DNA of 64,000 nucleotides from Sialis fuliginosa (taxonomy: Eukaryota > Arthropoda > Insecta > Megaloptera > Sialidae). This document shows positions 24,381-37,900 of this stretch, piece by piece (the first letter of the stretch is position 1; each line of letters starts with the position of its first letter). The stretch is from contig OY540822.1 of NCBI GenBank assembly GCA_961205875.1, positions 15,440,501-15,504,500 of the forward strand, read 5' to 3'. The notes under the pieces are model-generated. The model was not told the DNA's origin. It did no database searches and saw only the letters and a list, made by a program, of their open reading frames with translations. The position numbers were made by a program, and so were the translations under genes.

Positions 24381-24791
24381 TTAATCACATAGTGATTGAT
24401 ATTATCAATGATCGGGTCGAAAAGCCAGATCATTTTTAGTTTGAAAAGAAACACGCTTATCGCTGTATAAATATTTTCAAGTATTCTGGTGATAAACTTT
24501 ATAAATAACTTCTAGTGCTTTTATATTTACCTGATCTAGTGTTATAATTTGTTATACGTTAGTTTATTTTTATTTGTCGAAACAGACAGGTTCCTTTATT
24601 TCTGATGTTAAATTATTTCATACACAGAACATAGAAAAATCAGCGTTGTTCCAGATGCATGCAAATATTTTCTCGCCTGTTAATATTACGACAAACCCAT
24701 GAATACATTGCAGCTTATAAATTTTAAGCTCAAAAGATAGAAAATCGTAGTTACTATCAAATATCGGTCGAATATCTACCATGGGAGCCAC

Positions 24792-25152
24792 GGGACTTTC
24801 TTATACGTAATCCTGACAGTGAATAGTGTACGTGATTCTTATTTATTAAAACACATTTCTGACAAACTAATAAAAGATAAAATAAATTTAATGGGACATA
24901 AACTATAGATAATATTATTCTCTATATTATGTAACAAATGAATTTTTTTTGAACGTTTTAACCGTCAGTTTTTGAATTTTCGAATTATTTTTGAAGTAAG
25001 AAAATGTTTTAGATTAAAAATGTCGAGTGTGTAATAATTTATTCCCTATACATTTTTTTCCAGCATTTATGATTTAGTCATAAAGATTTTTTTTAATAAT
25101 TAATTAGAAACACCTACACTGTTCACTCTCAGTATTACGTATAAGAAAGTCC
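24792..25152. mobile_element. MITE with about 42-bp terminal inverted repeats
   Basis: Left arm 24792-24834 begins GGGACTTTCTTATACGTAAT. Right arm 25111-25152 is its inverted copy, ending ATTACGTATAAGAAAGTCC, with a few mismatches across about 42 bp. Total about 361 bp, AT-rich inside, no coding frame. Superfamily not clear, no certain target duplication. Confidence 0.6.
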
Positions 25153-25159
25153 TATATAA

Positions 25160-28100
25160 AAATGAATATAACATAAATTATATATAATAATATTACCTAC
25201 AATTTTTAACTTGACCATTTTTCTCTAATTCGCACTATTTCAAAGTAATTCGAAAAATTCAAAAATCGACTTCGGTTGAAAGATCGTTTTCTAAAATAGA
25301 AGGTTTTTACAGACCGACTGACTGACAGACACACAGACATCATGGCGAAAATAGTCAGAATGAATTCAGGGGAAGTCAAAATATAATTCCATCAATCCGG
25401 ATTTTGAAAAAAATCGGTTTCACTATACTTACTTAATGTGTATTTCATATACATGGTATAAGAAAGTAAAAATGTATTTGCATGCATCTAAAATGGCATT
25501 GATTTTCCTATGTTCGGTTGTTAAATTTGACAACCTTTATGTGCTAGTTTATTAATATTATTATTAATACACACAATATTTTTATACAAAAGCGGTGTTG
25601 TGAATGTAAAACATGGTGAAACAAGAATTCTGTATAGAGAAGGACAGGAATAGAAAGAAAACGATGTCGCCCGCTTGAGGGCGTTAAAAGACAAAGCACC
25701 ACCGCGTGCCACTGGCCATGGGGTGGGAGTTAGGGGGTAAAAAGGGGTACAGACACAACGGAATTGTAAATCTCACGCGTACATTTTGAATTACATAATC
25801 TCAATTCGTGTGTTGATGCGAGTGTGTGTACGATTGTGTGTGTGTGTGTGTGTGACGCAACAGTCTAACCAGGGGTGCTTAAAATGATTTTTTTATGTAT
25901 CAGATACCACACATTTACTATTAATATAAATCAAAAACAGTTGTATAATCTTCAAATAACTTTATGTTTTAATTTTACGTGTTTTTATAAAAGGGAAATG
26001 TACTTTTTTCTAAAAACTATAGCTTGCTATCCCCCAGCTTTGTGTTTTAGAATTTAACTAAGACTTTCAAAATCCAAACTTTCAACTACATATTTAGATG
26101 TATGTATGTACAGTCACCTGCATTAATGGTCTTGCAGTTTGTATTCATTTTCGTTTATCACAAACTTAGTAGGCTCCTCCCATTTGATTATTATAATATT
26201 TAAATCATTTCTCCATGTATCAAACAAAGACAGATATTTCGAAATTCATTTGCTAGATAAAGAACTACTCTTCGTTTATAGTATACGTAAATTTTGTGGC
26301 AATAAATATTTAATATTCCGAATTTTAATATTTAAATATATTAAACTTGTTAGAAAAAGATAACCGATGATGTTTGTCTTTAAATTTGGAATCTATTGTA
26401 AGCGATTCTAGCCTTTAGGGTGCCAGACGAGTTCTGCAGGCTACTGTACCTATTGCTGTTATACAAAATGTTGTTTTCATATTTAGTTATTATTTATTAT
26501 ATTTAAGTTTCGTTATACCGTGTTTAGACCAAAGAAAACAAAAAAGCAACACGGTGTTTGAAAACATATCGTATTTTAAAATGCAATTTTGTTTTTTCGG
26601 TCTAAACACGGTATTATAGTGAACTTTTTGGCAATCCCTGGTATATTGTATACACTGTTTGTGTTGAAGTATTTTACATTCTTTTTTTTATTAATTATAA
26701 TGCACTTTTTTCAAAATGTTTTGAATTGTGAATCTTTTCATAGTATTTTTAATCAGATATCATACACAGTTCACTTTTTTTATAATTTTTATTCACGTTT
26801 CTATGTAATTTTACGATATTGTTGTATACGTAGATATATATATTTCCATGACTCTTAAACTATTCATTACTCCGGGGGGACAGCCCCCATCACTGCTTTA
26901 GTTTATTCTTTTTGTTTAAACTATATTTCTTATATGTATGTATATTTTATGAATATGTATTTCCTTTTTTTGACTTGTTGTTGTCATCAAGAAACCTAGA
27001 ATTATTTGTCAATTGAACTCTTTTAAAAACGAAAATTTGAGCAATATGAAATTCGGTGTTAAAGAAATCAAAATAATTTAATAAATTGACGATTTTTCGA
27101 TGAAAAGAAATTATATAATTAAACATTGACAAAAATGAATAAATTGTAGAAAAAAAGTGGGAATTTTTTTACAAACTCCTGTATTTATAACATTAGAATG
27201 TTAAGTTGTTATATTGAAGGTATTCCCATTTTTCTTTTGTCGTTTTTTTTTGATATTTCCTGTTTCCGGATAAAAGATTATGGACATGACTGTTACAATA
27301 TTATTAATAAACTCTGCGAAAACATCGATTTACTAAACCAGTATTTGTAAAGATTTTGTAAAAAAAAATAACACATCAATCAGTGATCTTCAAACTGTGT
27401 TCCGCGGCATTCCGGTTCCATGAGTTGAAATAAAAATCGGAAAAAATATAAAACACTTATTAGTTGACTCGTGTTTATTAATTAAAAAATATAAAGATAC
27501 ATTTAGTTATATTTGAAAATTAATGCATTCCAAGAATTTACTAGTTACTATGTGTGAGTTTTTTTTGCTCTAAAGGTCCTGCTTATCAGCATTTAAAATT
27601 TGCAAAAAAAAAAACAATTTCCTAGAAAATCCTACAGACTCCAACTTTTTTTTTTAAATATAGCTTACATCATTAACTTTAAGACTATCAAATGCCCCAA
27701 GACCGTCGAGACCTCCTTCCCCTATTATTAATAAATTAAAATTGATAAATTAACAATTAAGTTGATTAGTTAATATCTCAGATAACACCTTATTAAAGAT
27801 TTTCTGGGTTGCTGAATAAGGATTTGTTAGTTAGCAGTTATCAAAGAATCGAGTTTTCTTGAATTTAAAAAAAAATTAACATTGTTTATATTTAACTCCA
27901 TTTTTTGCTTAATCTCTTTAATGTTTATTGAAAAATTGGTTCGCCCTCCTCCCCTAAAGCCGGCGCTGTGCATAACATACCAATCATATATGTGTTAACA
28001 TTTTTTTTAAATAATGTGTATTTGTAAAATTTATTTAAAAATATACAATTTTAATTATTCAAAGAATGGAATTTTGAAGAGATAAAAATTATGTTTTAAT

Positions 28101-29688
28101 TTAAAAGTATGTATGTCCTTTTAAATTTAAAAAAGATAAAAAATAACTAAAAGTATATTAATTATTAAATGTTATGCGTACCTAGTAAATTTTATCTTAG
28201 AAATTCTTTTTCAAATATCATTTTAATATGTACATACCATTCAGTAGATATGTCATTTAAAATTATTTATATTTAATGAAATTTTTTGCTAAATCTTCTT
28301 TAGCATATTTGTGTACATATGTAATTTTTATAGATAATGAATTTAAAATATTAATAGGCATTATTTTTGTAATCATTAGAACAAAAGTAAGACTTTATGA
28401 ATTAAATGCAATATTTAATCTTTATTTACACTCAAATAAATATTTAAAATTTCTTTTCCGGTTATATTCTGTAATTCTAGGGATAAAAAAGACCGAGGTT
28501 GCATTTTTGTGTGTTAATTTTTGAAATGGACTAAAATAAAATACGTGACAAAGTGCTAAAGATTTTATCATTTTAATATATTACTTTCAGTATGTGCATT
28601 TTTAATCTCCGGAATTTTTACATTTTAATGTTAGTACTGTTGAAATATGATGCGTTGTTTTTTCACTGATAATTCCATATCAATATTTGCAAAATTAATT
28701 ACTGATTACTTATTTTTATATATTACCCTATCAAAATTTGTCTAAAGTTAAATTTCATTTCATATTTGATTATTACAGTCATTTTTAAATCTTTACTTAT
28801 TGATAATTTCTTATGCAACGTTTCTCTACATGTTAAATTTTACGACTTGATACACTTTCGTATATAAACAGCATGTTTACTTACTATTGGAACTTAAGTG
28901 TATAATTTTTAAACTATTACGTCACTTTTCGTATACATATATATAACAGCTACACCTTCTGGACTCGACACTTCATTTCTAAAGAAAATCACGAGATGTT
29001 GGTCGAAACGTCAAGTGCAACGCGAGATAAAATCCAAAAATCATAAATTTAAATAATTAAGTACAAACTAATCAGGCAGTTTTTTCTACATTGCATATAC
29101 GAAATATACATAAATATATACAAATTGAATCTAATTATGCTTTTGGGATAATTGTAAAACTTAAATTTGAAAAAATATTGGTAATTTCTGTTTAGATGAA
29201 TTTACATAATGTAATTTTCTAAAGTGTATACAATTCGAATCTAATACTTTTGAATAATCACATGAAAAGGTTAAATTCGAAACAAAAAGTTTTTTTTAAT
29301 AACGTACATATACCCTTTGATAATAAAAAAAATCTAATAACGTGAAAGATCTGAAAAAAAAGCTAATATGATTATTTCAGTTTTAATTCTACCCATTGCT
29401 TCAAAGCACGGCAAAAAATTAAATAATAATTATTTAATACGTATCAACCATTTCAAAATCAGTACAGCAATTTTGTTGATTAACATAAATTAATACCCCG
29501 TAATCAAATATTGGTTATTTAATTTTTGAATAATTTTAGCGTCGGAAAAAAGTAAATAAGGTTTTTCCGCTTATATATTTGACGTGTATAATATTTTTTT
29601 TTATTTACCGACGTATGAAATTCCATATTCATATATATGGATTTTTAAAATCGGTTTTAATGAATTTTAGTTTTAAAATACTAGATAA
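25160..29688. other. gene-free repeat-rich DNA
   Basis: No supported gene. Seen: a transposon-like GACTGACTGACAGACACACAGACATCATGGCGAA stretch near 25315-25350, a (GT) microsatellite at 25835-25853, a palindromic MITE at 26515-26614, and a GGTCGAAACGTCAAGTGCAACGCG repeat-like tail near 29000-29025. The longest frame, 89 codons at 26589-26858, is not recognisable. Confidence 0.4.
26515..26614. mobile_element. palindromic MITE, 100 bp
   Basis: ATACCGTGTTTAGACC at the left and GGTCTAAACACGGTAT at the right are perfect inverted copies. The similarity continues inward through an A/C-rich run (AAAGAAAACAAAA versus GAAAAAACAAAA). The whole unit can fold on itself. No coding capacity. Confidence 0.65.
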
Positions 29689-30348
29689 TCCATACTAATA
29701 TTATAAATGCGAAAGTGTGTTTGTCTGTTTGTTACCTTTTCACGGCTAAACCGCTAAACCGTTTTTGATGAAATTTGACAAGGAGATAGCATGCACTCTG
29801 AAAAAGGACATAGGCTACTTCGAATCCCGTAAAAACAACCCCTAAGGGGCTGCTGGTTTGTTTGCTAGATTCAATGCTGGTTTTCAAGCGTGTTTTGGCG
29901 CTGGATTGTTGTCATGGTTTCAATGTGTGTTGGTTTCACACGATACTTGATTTGGAGATGGTTTTGATGCGTGTTAAGTGACAGTTCTAATATCAACATA
30001 CATAATACTATAGTGCATATGGATTATGAAAATAAAAAAATCCTTTCAACAGTTAAACTCAATGAGCTAAGTTTAAAATTTCACTACAATTCAGTTTTCT
30101 CACATTTATTTTTTACATGCAGGATCGATCTTATGAGGTATGTTTAATAAAACTCACATTTGAATATTTGTAAAATGGACATAATTATTTTATTATATGC
30201 TACTTTGTATCCCGAAAAATTTATTAGGTAAAATACAAAAATATAATACAAAAATCTGTATTACCTATTTGTATTATTTACCTAACCGAACTTAATGTAT
30301 TTTCAGTAACGTAAATTCCACGCGAACGAAGTCGCGGGTAGCAGCTAG
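29689..30348 (+). mobile_element. Helitron-like non-autonomous element, complete ends
   Basis: Starts TCCATACTAATATTATAAAT, runs through GCTAAACCGTTTTTGATGAAATTTGACAAGGAG-type sequence, and ends with the hairpin CACGCGAACGAAGTCGCGGGT followed by GCAGCTAG. It lies exactly between A (29688) and T (30349), as Helitrons do, without a target duplication. 660 bp, no Rep/helicase coding, so non-autonomous. Elements with this start and end are abundant in Lepidoptera (LEP1-like), and this is the main taxonomic clue of the window. Confidence 0.8.
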
Positions 30349-31881
30349 TAATAAATAAAAATTACGTTTAAGATTTCAAACCCCCATATTTGTATTTCTT
30401 TTTTACTTGTAAACAATTTTTTCATGCAGGGTGAGTTTATAATGAAAATATATCAACGCAAACAACCGGTTTAATTATTAAAAATAGCTATTTATATTTT
30501 TGACCCGCTATCTGTAGAACACGTGAACTATTAGGTGTGTGTGTGTGAGTGTATGTGTGTATGTGTAGCACACATGTTTAGAAATTCGCAGGAAACAGTT
30601 GTCCAAAACACATGGGATATACATACATTATGAAATAGTTGAACACATTCTCTATTTCAAAATTCTGTGAAAATTGTATTATTCATCTGCGAGATATATT
30701 TGTTTGTTATTTCGCACAAATATCAAATTACAATGCCCATTTTTGTAAAAAATAAATAAAATACATTACTGACGAAACGTTAAACGGAAGCAAATCAAAT
30801 ACACGTTTAAATACTAAATTAAAATATATTCGTTTTTATGGAACACTTTCTAACCCCTATTATGGTAGAAACATTGATAAATATAGCAATTACACTAGTG
30901 GGCTGTGCATCGATGACTCATTGAATAATTGAGGACAAACGATTAGGGTTAAAATATTTCGATACACATGTGTATGAAAGTCTTTTTTCGAAATTGAATT
31001 TTGAAGATACCTTTAAAATTTTACGTTTCTAGATCGATGGTTTTGGGCTGGGTTTTGATGAGTCGGTCACTCAATACGTATTCGAGTACCCAATTTAGAA
31101 TTTGTTTTGATTTATAAGAATAAATAAAAATGTTATTTTTCGTAATATAAACTATCGTATTTTTGTGATTTTGGGAAGCAGCTGGTACTCGTATGTTTGT
31201 ATATAACAAATATTCGGTTTCTTATGATCGCAATTCTTATTTATAATTCGTTTTTTTTCTTCTTCCTCGTGTGCATAATATTTTGAAATCAAACATGATG
31301 TTTGTTATTATTTAATATTATGTAATATTTAACCTCTCGTTCTAGAGGTGAGCATAAGATCTTCAAAGTTAACTGTTACGAAATTAAAGCACCACAAAAA
31401 AAATCCGTTATTTTAACAATTGTCTACGCCTACAATGTATTTTATACAATTGATATCTGCAGTCAAAATCGCTTCAAGTTATTATATTCTTTTTCGTCTA
31501 GTAGAATAGTTTTACACTACAAGTTCCCATAGATTAGTCTTACACATTCTAATACTATAGCTGCCTTAGTTGCTTAAGAAAACCAGTTCTTAGAATGGAG
31601 GTAATAATAGAGTAACTACAGGGTTTGATAATAAATTTGTTTATTCATTCATTTTATTTCTTACTATACTATATATATGTGTGTGTGTGTATTTTATTGA
31701 ATAAATTTCAAATAGAAAAATATAAAGACTGTTTATTGTGAACTTCTTTTTTATTTTTATTACCCCCTTTGTTTTCAGAACAAATTCTGGATGTCTTTTA
31801 TTTGATTTATTATTACCGTCAGTGAAAAACAGTTTTTATGTATATTTCTATAGTTACATTATGCTTGTTAATAAATCTATA
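30349..31881. other. AT-rich intergenic sequence
   Basis: No supported gene. Simple GT repeats near 30536-30570 and TA/GT repeats near 31670-31690. GGTAGAAACATTG at 30864-30876 is related to the inverted pair that brackets the Helitron fragment at 31.9-32.1 kb. Confidence 0.4.
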
Positions 31882-31931
31882 TGGTAGAAACGTTGACTTG
31901 AACCAAGAAATCCTTGTTTTTTTTTATAATA

Positions 31932-32095
31932 TACTAACTTCGCCCACGTGGAGTTTATATTATTTTATCTAATCGGGATACAAAGTATAACCTATGTCCT
32001 TTTCAGGATGCAAGTTACCTTCCTGCAAAATTTCATCAAGGTCGGTTCAGCTATAACATACATAATTACTTTCGTATTTATAATATTAGTATGGA
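31932..32095 (-). mobile_element. short Helitron-like copy, minus strand
   Basis: Read on the minus strand it starts TCCATACTAATATTATAAAT at 32095 and continues through GCTGAACCGACCTTGATGAAATTTTGCAGGAAGG. It ends near CCACGTGGGCGAAGTTAGTA at about 31932, where the terminal CTAG has decayed. 164 bp, internally deleted relative to the 660-bp copy. Confidence 0.65.
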
Positions 32096-32989
32096 TAACG
32101 AAAGAAATATTGTTTTTGCCAACGTTTCTACCAGTGTAATTGTAATAAAGGCGTATATTAAATTACTTAATGATGAGTAACAATAGAGAAACAATTGTAA
32201 AACCCTATTGAAATATGATTTATATATAAAATACTAATCACATTCTAAAATGTAATCATAATTTTATAGGTCGAATTCTTTCTTAGTCTGTGACGTATTA
32301 CGTTTCAAAAAGCAAGCATCAACAAATCTATTCACAGTCTAGTAGCTGTAACTCTATACCGGACATACGATACGTAGATGAGACTGTGACACACTTACAT
32401 TTATCACATTCTCTACCAGTGGTTCTAAACATTTTTTTTTAAATATCGATGTCGAAAAGCTTCGTTTTTCTTTCGTATTAAATATTTAATTTGCCCATTG
32501 TTTTTTTGAAAATTACGAGACGAAGAATTGTATAATTAATTTCATATTTTCAAAGTAAATAATTAGATTGACTTAAATGAATGTAACCCTGGTTTGAAAC
32601 CACTGTTATACATGGAGTGTTCTGTTCTGTACGCTTCACGACATTTGTTTACATTAGAATGTGACCGTGTTGTCAATATTAAGACATGCGTTGGATACGA
32701 TACAATACTTTCTCTTCGAACCGAACACATTTTCAGTACAGTTGTATTGTTTATGTTCTTTTTTATTATTGTTATTTTCAGTACTTATGTTTTTTTTTAT
32801 CATGATTATGGATGTACTTGTAGAAATTATGTAAAAATGTTCTTTTGATGACATTTTTGTATTCAAGTCGAAAAAAAAAACAAATTTTTAAAATATATGA
32901 TTTTTTGTTGAAATATTAATTCAAATCAGGAATTCAACAGTTCAGAACTTAAAACGATTAACTCCTAAATAAAAAACATAAATTAGATA

Positions 32990-33345
32990 CATTAATTACT
33001 GTCATTACTGAAGACACTTAATTGTAAAATAGCTTAATTTGATGACAATCGGTCAATGGATGTTAAAATGGCAGACATTTAAATTAATTATTACTTTAAT
33101 ATATTTATTAATTATTATATTATTGTGCCATCTGCTTAACATTGTTTCTAATTCTACGATTATAACTTTTGTATCGTGTCCATCACTGGGTGCCCTGTTT
33201 TACTTTATCCATTACTGGAGAGAAAAAAACATGAACAGAATAATTTAAAAAACAAACGATATTCGTGATTAAATTGATTTAACAAAGAGGTACTTGTTTT
33301 ATTAATAAGGTATCTTAGAGCGGCCAAGACTGGTGATAGTACCTT
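32990..33345 (+). repeat. copy of CCAAGACTGGTGCTAGTA family (right part)
   Basis: Shares AGCTTAATTTGATGACAA(T/C) with the 24-kb copy. It also shares TTCGTGATTAAATTGATTTAA and GTACTTGTTTTATTA with the minus strand of the 50.4-kb copy. It ends in GCGGCCAAGACTGGTGATAGTACC (33320-33343). A 69-codon frame inside it is not a gene. Confidence 0.6.
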
Positions 33346-33544
33346 GTGTATGGATAGAAAATGGATGAAACTACATATTTAGTTTAATAGAACTGTTATA
33401 TTAATGTATCTACAGTAAAATAGTAAAATAGGTATATTCTTTGTGTGTGTAATTCACAAACCGGTTTAGTAGTGTTGTTGTAAAGTCATTATTGTAAAAA
33501 ATACTTTTGTAAATAGTCAATGTGTATCTTGTATCTATGTATAC

Positions 33545-34901
33545 CAGTGCTTCTTAAAGTAGAGGGCCGCGGCCCCCTAGAGAGCCGTGGCCTTCCCACA
33601 AGAGGGCCGCAAAGAGCTGCAAATATAACAATTAAATATATTATTGTTAAATATGAACGTGGCGAAGCGTCCATGGAAGCAGTGTTTCCCTTACTTTATG
33701 GGTAAATTAATACAAATCTGTGTTTTCAGTTAATAAATAATAAAAATATTATTAGAATATTCAAACCAAAAATCAAAAATAGCATTTAATATTAATTTAC
33801 ACGCTCAATTATAACATTATAATACCTCTACGTCTTATTTTCTTGTATTTTAGTCGATATTTGTATGACGAGTTGAAGGAAATTTCACTAAAAAATTTTG
33901 AATTTTTTATTTCGTTAAAAGTATGTTTATTGTATAGAAAATGACGTGAAAAGTTGTTTGTTTCAAACCGCAGGTCTGTATCTCAAAACGTTCTCGAGAT
34001 ATAGCCTCTCAAAGTTTTAGTTTTTTCAAATTTTTGGAGAAAAAAGGCCATAACTTTTGAACGTGTGGTCGGAATTGATTTTAGTTGACGGATTTGGAAT
34101 CAGCATGTCAAAATCTATATAATGACATGTACAATACTTTAAAATTCGACAAAAAAATTTTCGTCGAAAATCGACATTTATTTAAGGTATACCCCTTTGA
34201 ATTTTTTCGATTTTTCGCGAAATTTTTTTTTTCGAGTTTTAAGGTATTATACATGTTATTATATAGATTTTGACACGCTGATTCCAAATCCGTCAACTAA
34301 AATCAATTCCGACCACACGTTCAAAAGTTATGGCCTTTTTTCTCCAAAAATTTGAAAAAACTAAAACTTTGAGAGGCTATATCTCGAGAACGTTTTGAGA
34401 TACAGACCTGCGGTTTGAAACAAACAACTTTTCATGTCATTTTCTATACAATAAACATACTTTTAACGAAATCAAAAATTCGAAATTTTTTAGTGAAATT
34501 TCCTGCAGTCAGTTCAACGCATCATACAAATATCGACTAAAATACAAGAAAATAAGACGTATAATCATTTAGTTACTATATAAATATGTAAGAATTCATT
34601 TAAAAAAGTAAAAGCTTGAACTTAAAGTGTTTCATAACTAGTTTTTTTGATAATAGGAGGGGGAAGATTGACAAAATATGCTTCCCTTATTAAAAATTTC
34701 ACGCCTCGCCACTGATGTACATACTTGCTTAAACTATGATTATATGAAATTTTGTTAAAGTGCTGAAATGTTAAAATGATTATATTTTTACAAAGAAATT
34801 TTTTTAATCAACTTGGGTTCCAAAAAAAAAATTAGGGAGTCCGTGGGTTATCAATTTGAGTTGCAGGGGAGCCGCGACATCAAAAAGTTTAAGAAGCACT
34901 T
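33545..34901. mobile_element. hAT-like non-autonomous element
   Basis: Left end CAGTGCTTCTTAAA (33545) and right end TTTAAGAAGCACTT (34888-34901) are inverted copies of the CAGTG.TTCTTAAA type common in hAT transposons. Subterminal GC-rich stretches (GAGGGCCGCGGCCCCC and GGGGAGCCGCGACATC) also correspond in inverted orientation. 1357 bp without a transposase frame. The middle carries a very long foldback. I could not see a clean 8-bp target duplication. Confidence 0.6.
33830..34560. repeat. giant foldback (inverted repeat with about 345-bp arms)
   Basis: From ACGTCTTATTTTCTTGTATTTTAGTCG at 33830 the sequence is mirrored as its reverse complement ending at 34560. Arms are roughly 33830-34173 and 34207-34560 with only scattered mismatches, around a spacer of about 33 nt. 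As a result the same 13-residue peptide beginning after GTTGACGGATTTGG appears on both strands (34085 plus and 34296 minus). It lies inside the hAT-like element. Transcripts would form a long double-stranded RNA. Confidence 0.85.
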
Positions 34902-37900
34902 GCTTTTAAAATACATATGGATTTTCTTTTTAAAACCGATCACCATTCTTCTATTTAGTAAAATTACAATAATATTATAGTAAAGAGCAAAAATTACTTA
35001 TTCCTAATTATACTAATATATAAATCTATGCAATGAAAATATTTTACATATACATACGACTACTGAACCGATTTTGATGTGACTTTTAATTTAATAATAT
35101 TACTTGATACATTTTACGATAATTGAATTAGGCCAAGGAAATTTTCAACAAGTCCAGAATTAGTTTACGTATAAATTAAATAAAAAATGAAAAAGATTTG
35201 ATTTTGAATTTCTTATTTCAAATAATTTAAATAAGAATGGTGTTTTGTCATAAAATTACGTCGAGTTCCAGTCACCTTGTTTTGTTACATGATTTTCCAA
35301 GATAAATTTGTTTTATAATACGTAGACTAGAGGATATGTACTGTACATAAAGTAAACAAATAACATTGTTTAAGAAATAATGAGAACAATGTAAGATCAC
35401 TAACCTATATAATATTGTTTTGTTTTTGTGTTGAAACTAACGGATATATGTTTACTCTGAAATATTTTTCCACTTGAGAAAATACGGTGGTATATTTACT
35501 AATTATAAATACGTAATTTGTTAGTACGAATAATTCTGTTATGTATGTTCTATGAAATAGAACCCACTAGAAACAATTTACATTTCATATATCTAAGAAA
35601 CTATTGCCCGGTATTATCAACCAATGTTAAGCTCCTTTAGTGCTAAATGCTCCTTTAACCTAAATTTTGTTTATTACAAACGTGGTTTAAATGAATATTA
35701 AGGCTCTCAATGAAAAATGTACATAATATTTGTTGTAAAAACATAGTGTAGAAAATTAAAAACTCATTTGATAAATATATTATGCTTGGTTCTGTTAATA
35801 ATATGACAGTTAGTTAAAAGAGAATTTAGTTAAACTTGATAATACTGGACGTATAGGTTACAAAATCTAGTTTAAATCGATTTTTTGTTCAAAAACTATA
35901 AAGTAAATATCGAAAAATTATAAATTTTAATACGTAAATCTACCATGCCGATGTTTGTAAGATTTATAAAATTAATTTCCATTTTATTTACCCGGTCGCT
36001 TATTTATCTATATAATTTTTTAGATGAACATTAACCTAGGACAATATTTAACCTTGAAAGGGCGCCCTGTGGTGCGTGGGAGCCCTTTATGGCCACCCCT
36101 GCCCTTTACAATAAGTCACATTTATAATTATCAGACCACAGCTGGTATAGAGCTCAAGTCATGGACTAATGATTGTGACTAATATATGTATATTAATATA
36201 CATATGTATGTGTAGTCATAGCTATAGACTCATTGTTACTTTTAATTCAATTAACTAGATAATTTTTATAATACATATGTGCATAGTAATTGTAAATGTA
36301 TTTATATACTGGGTCCGATCTAGGATTAAAGATTAATATGCTATAAATGGACAAATTCACAAATTGTATGATAAAAATTGCTTATATTGTTTTAAAATGA
36401 AACAATATTAATGGCAAATTATAAAATGACAATTTAATGTATACTATAAATGAATGTATAGTAATAAAATGAAAGTTTTGTTTATTAAGAATTTTTAATT
36501 ATTTATGCCCATGAGGGACTTCTCACTTGGGCGTGCCTTTCCTCAGTAATATATACAGGATGGTTTTAAATAAAAAAATACACGCAAACTTCCGTAACTT
36601 GGGCAATGTTATTTTATATATTTTTTGCAAAGTTTTGAGATTTACATATGTACAATCGAAAATAGTTTTTCTCCGACACGAAAAAATCAAAATTTTTGAT
36701 AGTTTAAGAGAGATAATTTAACTATGAAAAGGGCGGTGTTGAAAATTATACTCGTATTAATCAGTAAAATTTAACTTTATTTCAAAATTCAGTTTTGAAA
36801 GGTTGAAATAATTACGTATTCACCTTTAAATTTTAACGGCCTACCATCGTAGGGTTATTTAAAGTCAAGATAACAAATTCACATAATTTATTTAAAAATT
36901 CAGACAAGTTAAAAATAGATCTGGATGGAAAGTAATGTAATATATATACCTACTTTATATAAGTTTTTTATGGCCAATGTAAAATTCAATAGTGAAATAG
37001 AAATGGAAGGCTCTTCTTTAATTATAGAAGTTTTATACTTGGAAAACGAGTAATTTGATAATAAAGCAGACATTTCATTTGCCGTCTCTTCCTTTCTCAC
37101 GATATCGTTGCTGATTTGTAGTACACTTTATATTTTACAGTCCACTGAATTCACTATCACGTATTTGTAATAGATACAAATTAACCAGTGCTTTTCAAAA
37201 TTTAAATTTATATCGTACAAGTTATATTATTAAAACTATTCACTTTGCCCGCGTTATCTAAGTTCCTCGCCCCGTATATGTCTGTTTGTGTACGATTTTC
37301 TCATTAACTACTCAACGGATTTTTTTCGGTTTTCACTAGTTCATCAAATTTAATTTCTGTATTGCAATAAAATACAGACTTATTGTATTTTTAAATTTAT
37401 CTAAGATTTGTAATTGTAACTTTTGAGTTCCATTTTTCTCTGCGTAGTTAGCGATACGTATAAAACTAAGAAGTTTTCGATGTATTAAATATTAAATTAG
37501 TAGAATTTGTAAAAATAAATATGATTTCAGAACGTCCTTTAGCATATATTTTGTATCGCAAGTTGTATCATATACCTACATTTGAAATATCTATGAAATC
37601 AATGCATAACTTCATGCATTCAGGTGAAAAAGAAAAAAAAATTCTTGCAGACTTCCAATGCTAACAGAATTCTAGCGAAGTTATTCAAGAATGCGTTGCA
37701 CATTTCGGAATTTTTACCTATTTAAGAGATTTTTTGTGATTCCTTAACGTCCAAACTTGGAGATATTCAACCTGCATTTAAAGTTGTCCATACATACCAG
37801 GTTTTTGCAAGCGACGTATTTCTTTGTAAAATGTCTTTTATATAATTCACCATTCAAAATGTTAAATGCAACAAAATGACAATATTTATTTATCTCTTGC

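Noticed and set aside
33039..33248. 69-codon hydrophobic frame
   Set aside because: Lies inside a dispersed repeat copy that is not open at 24.2 kb.
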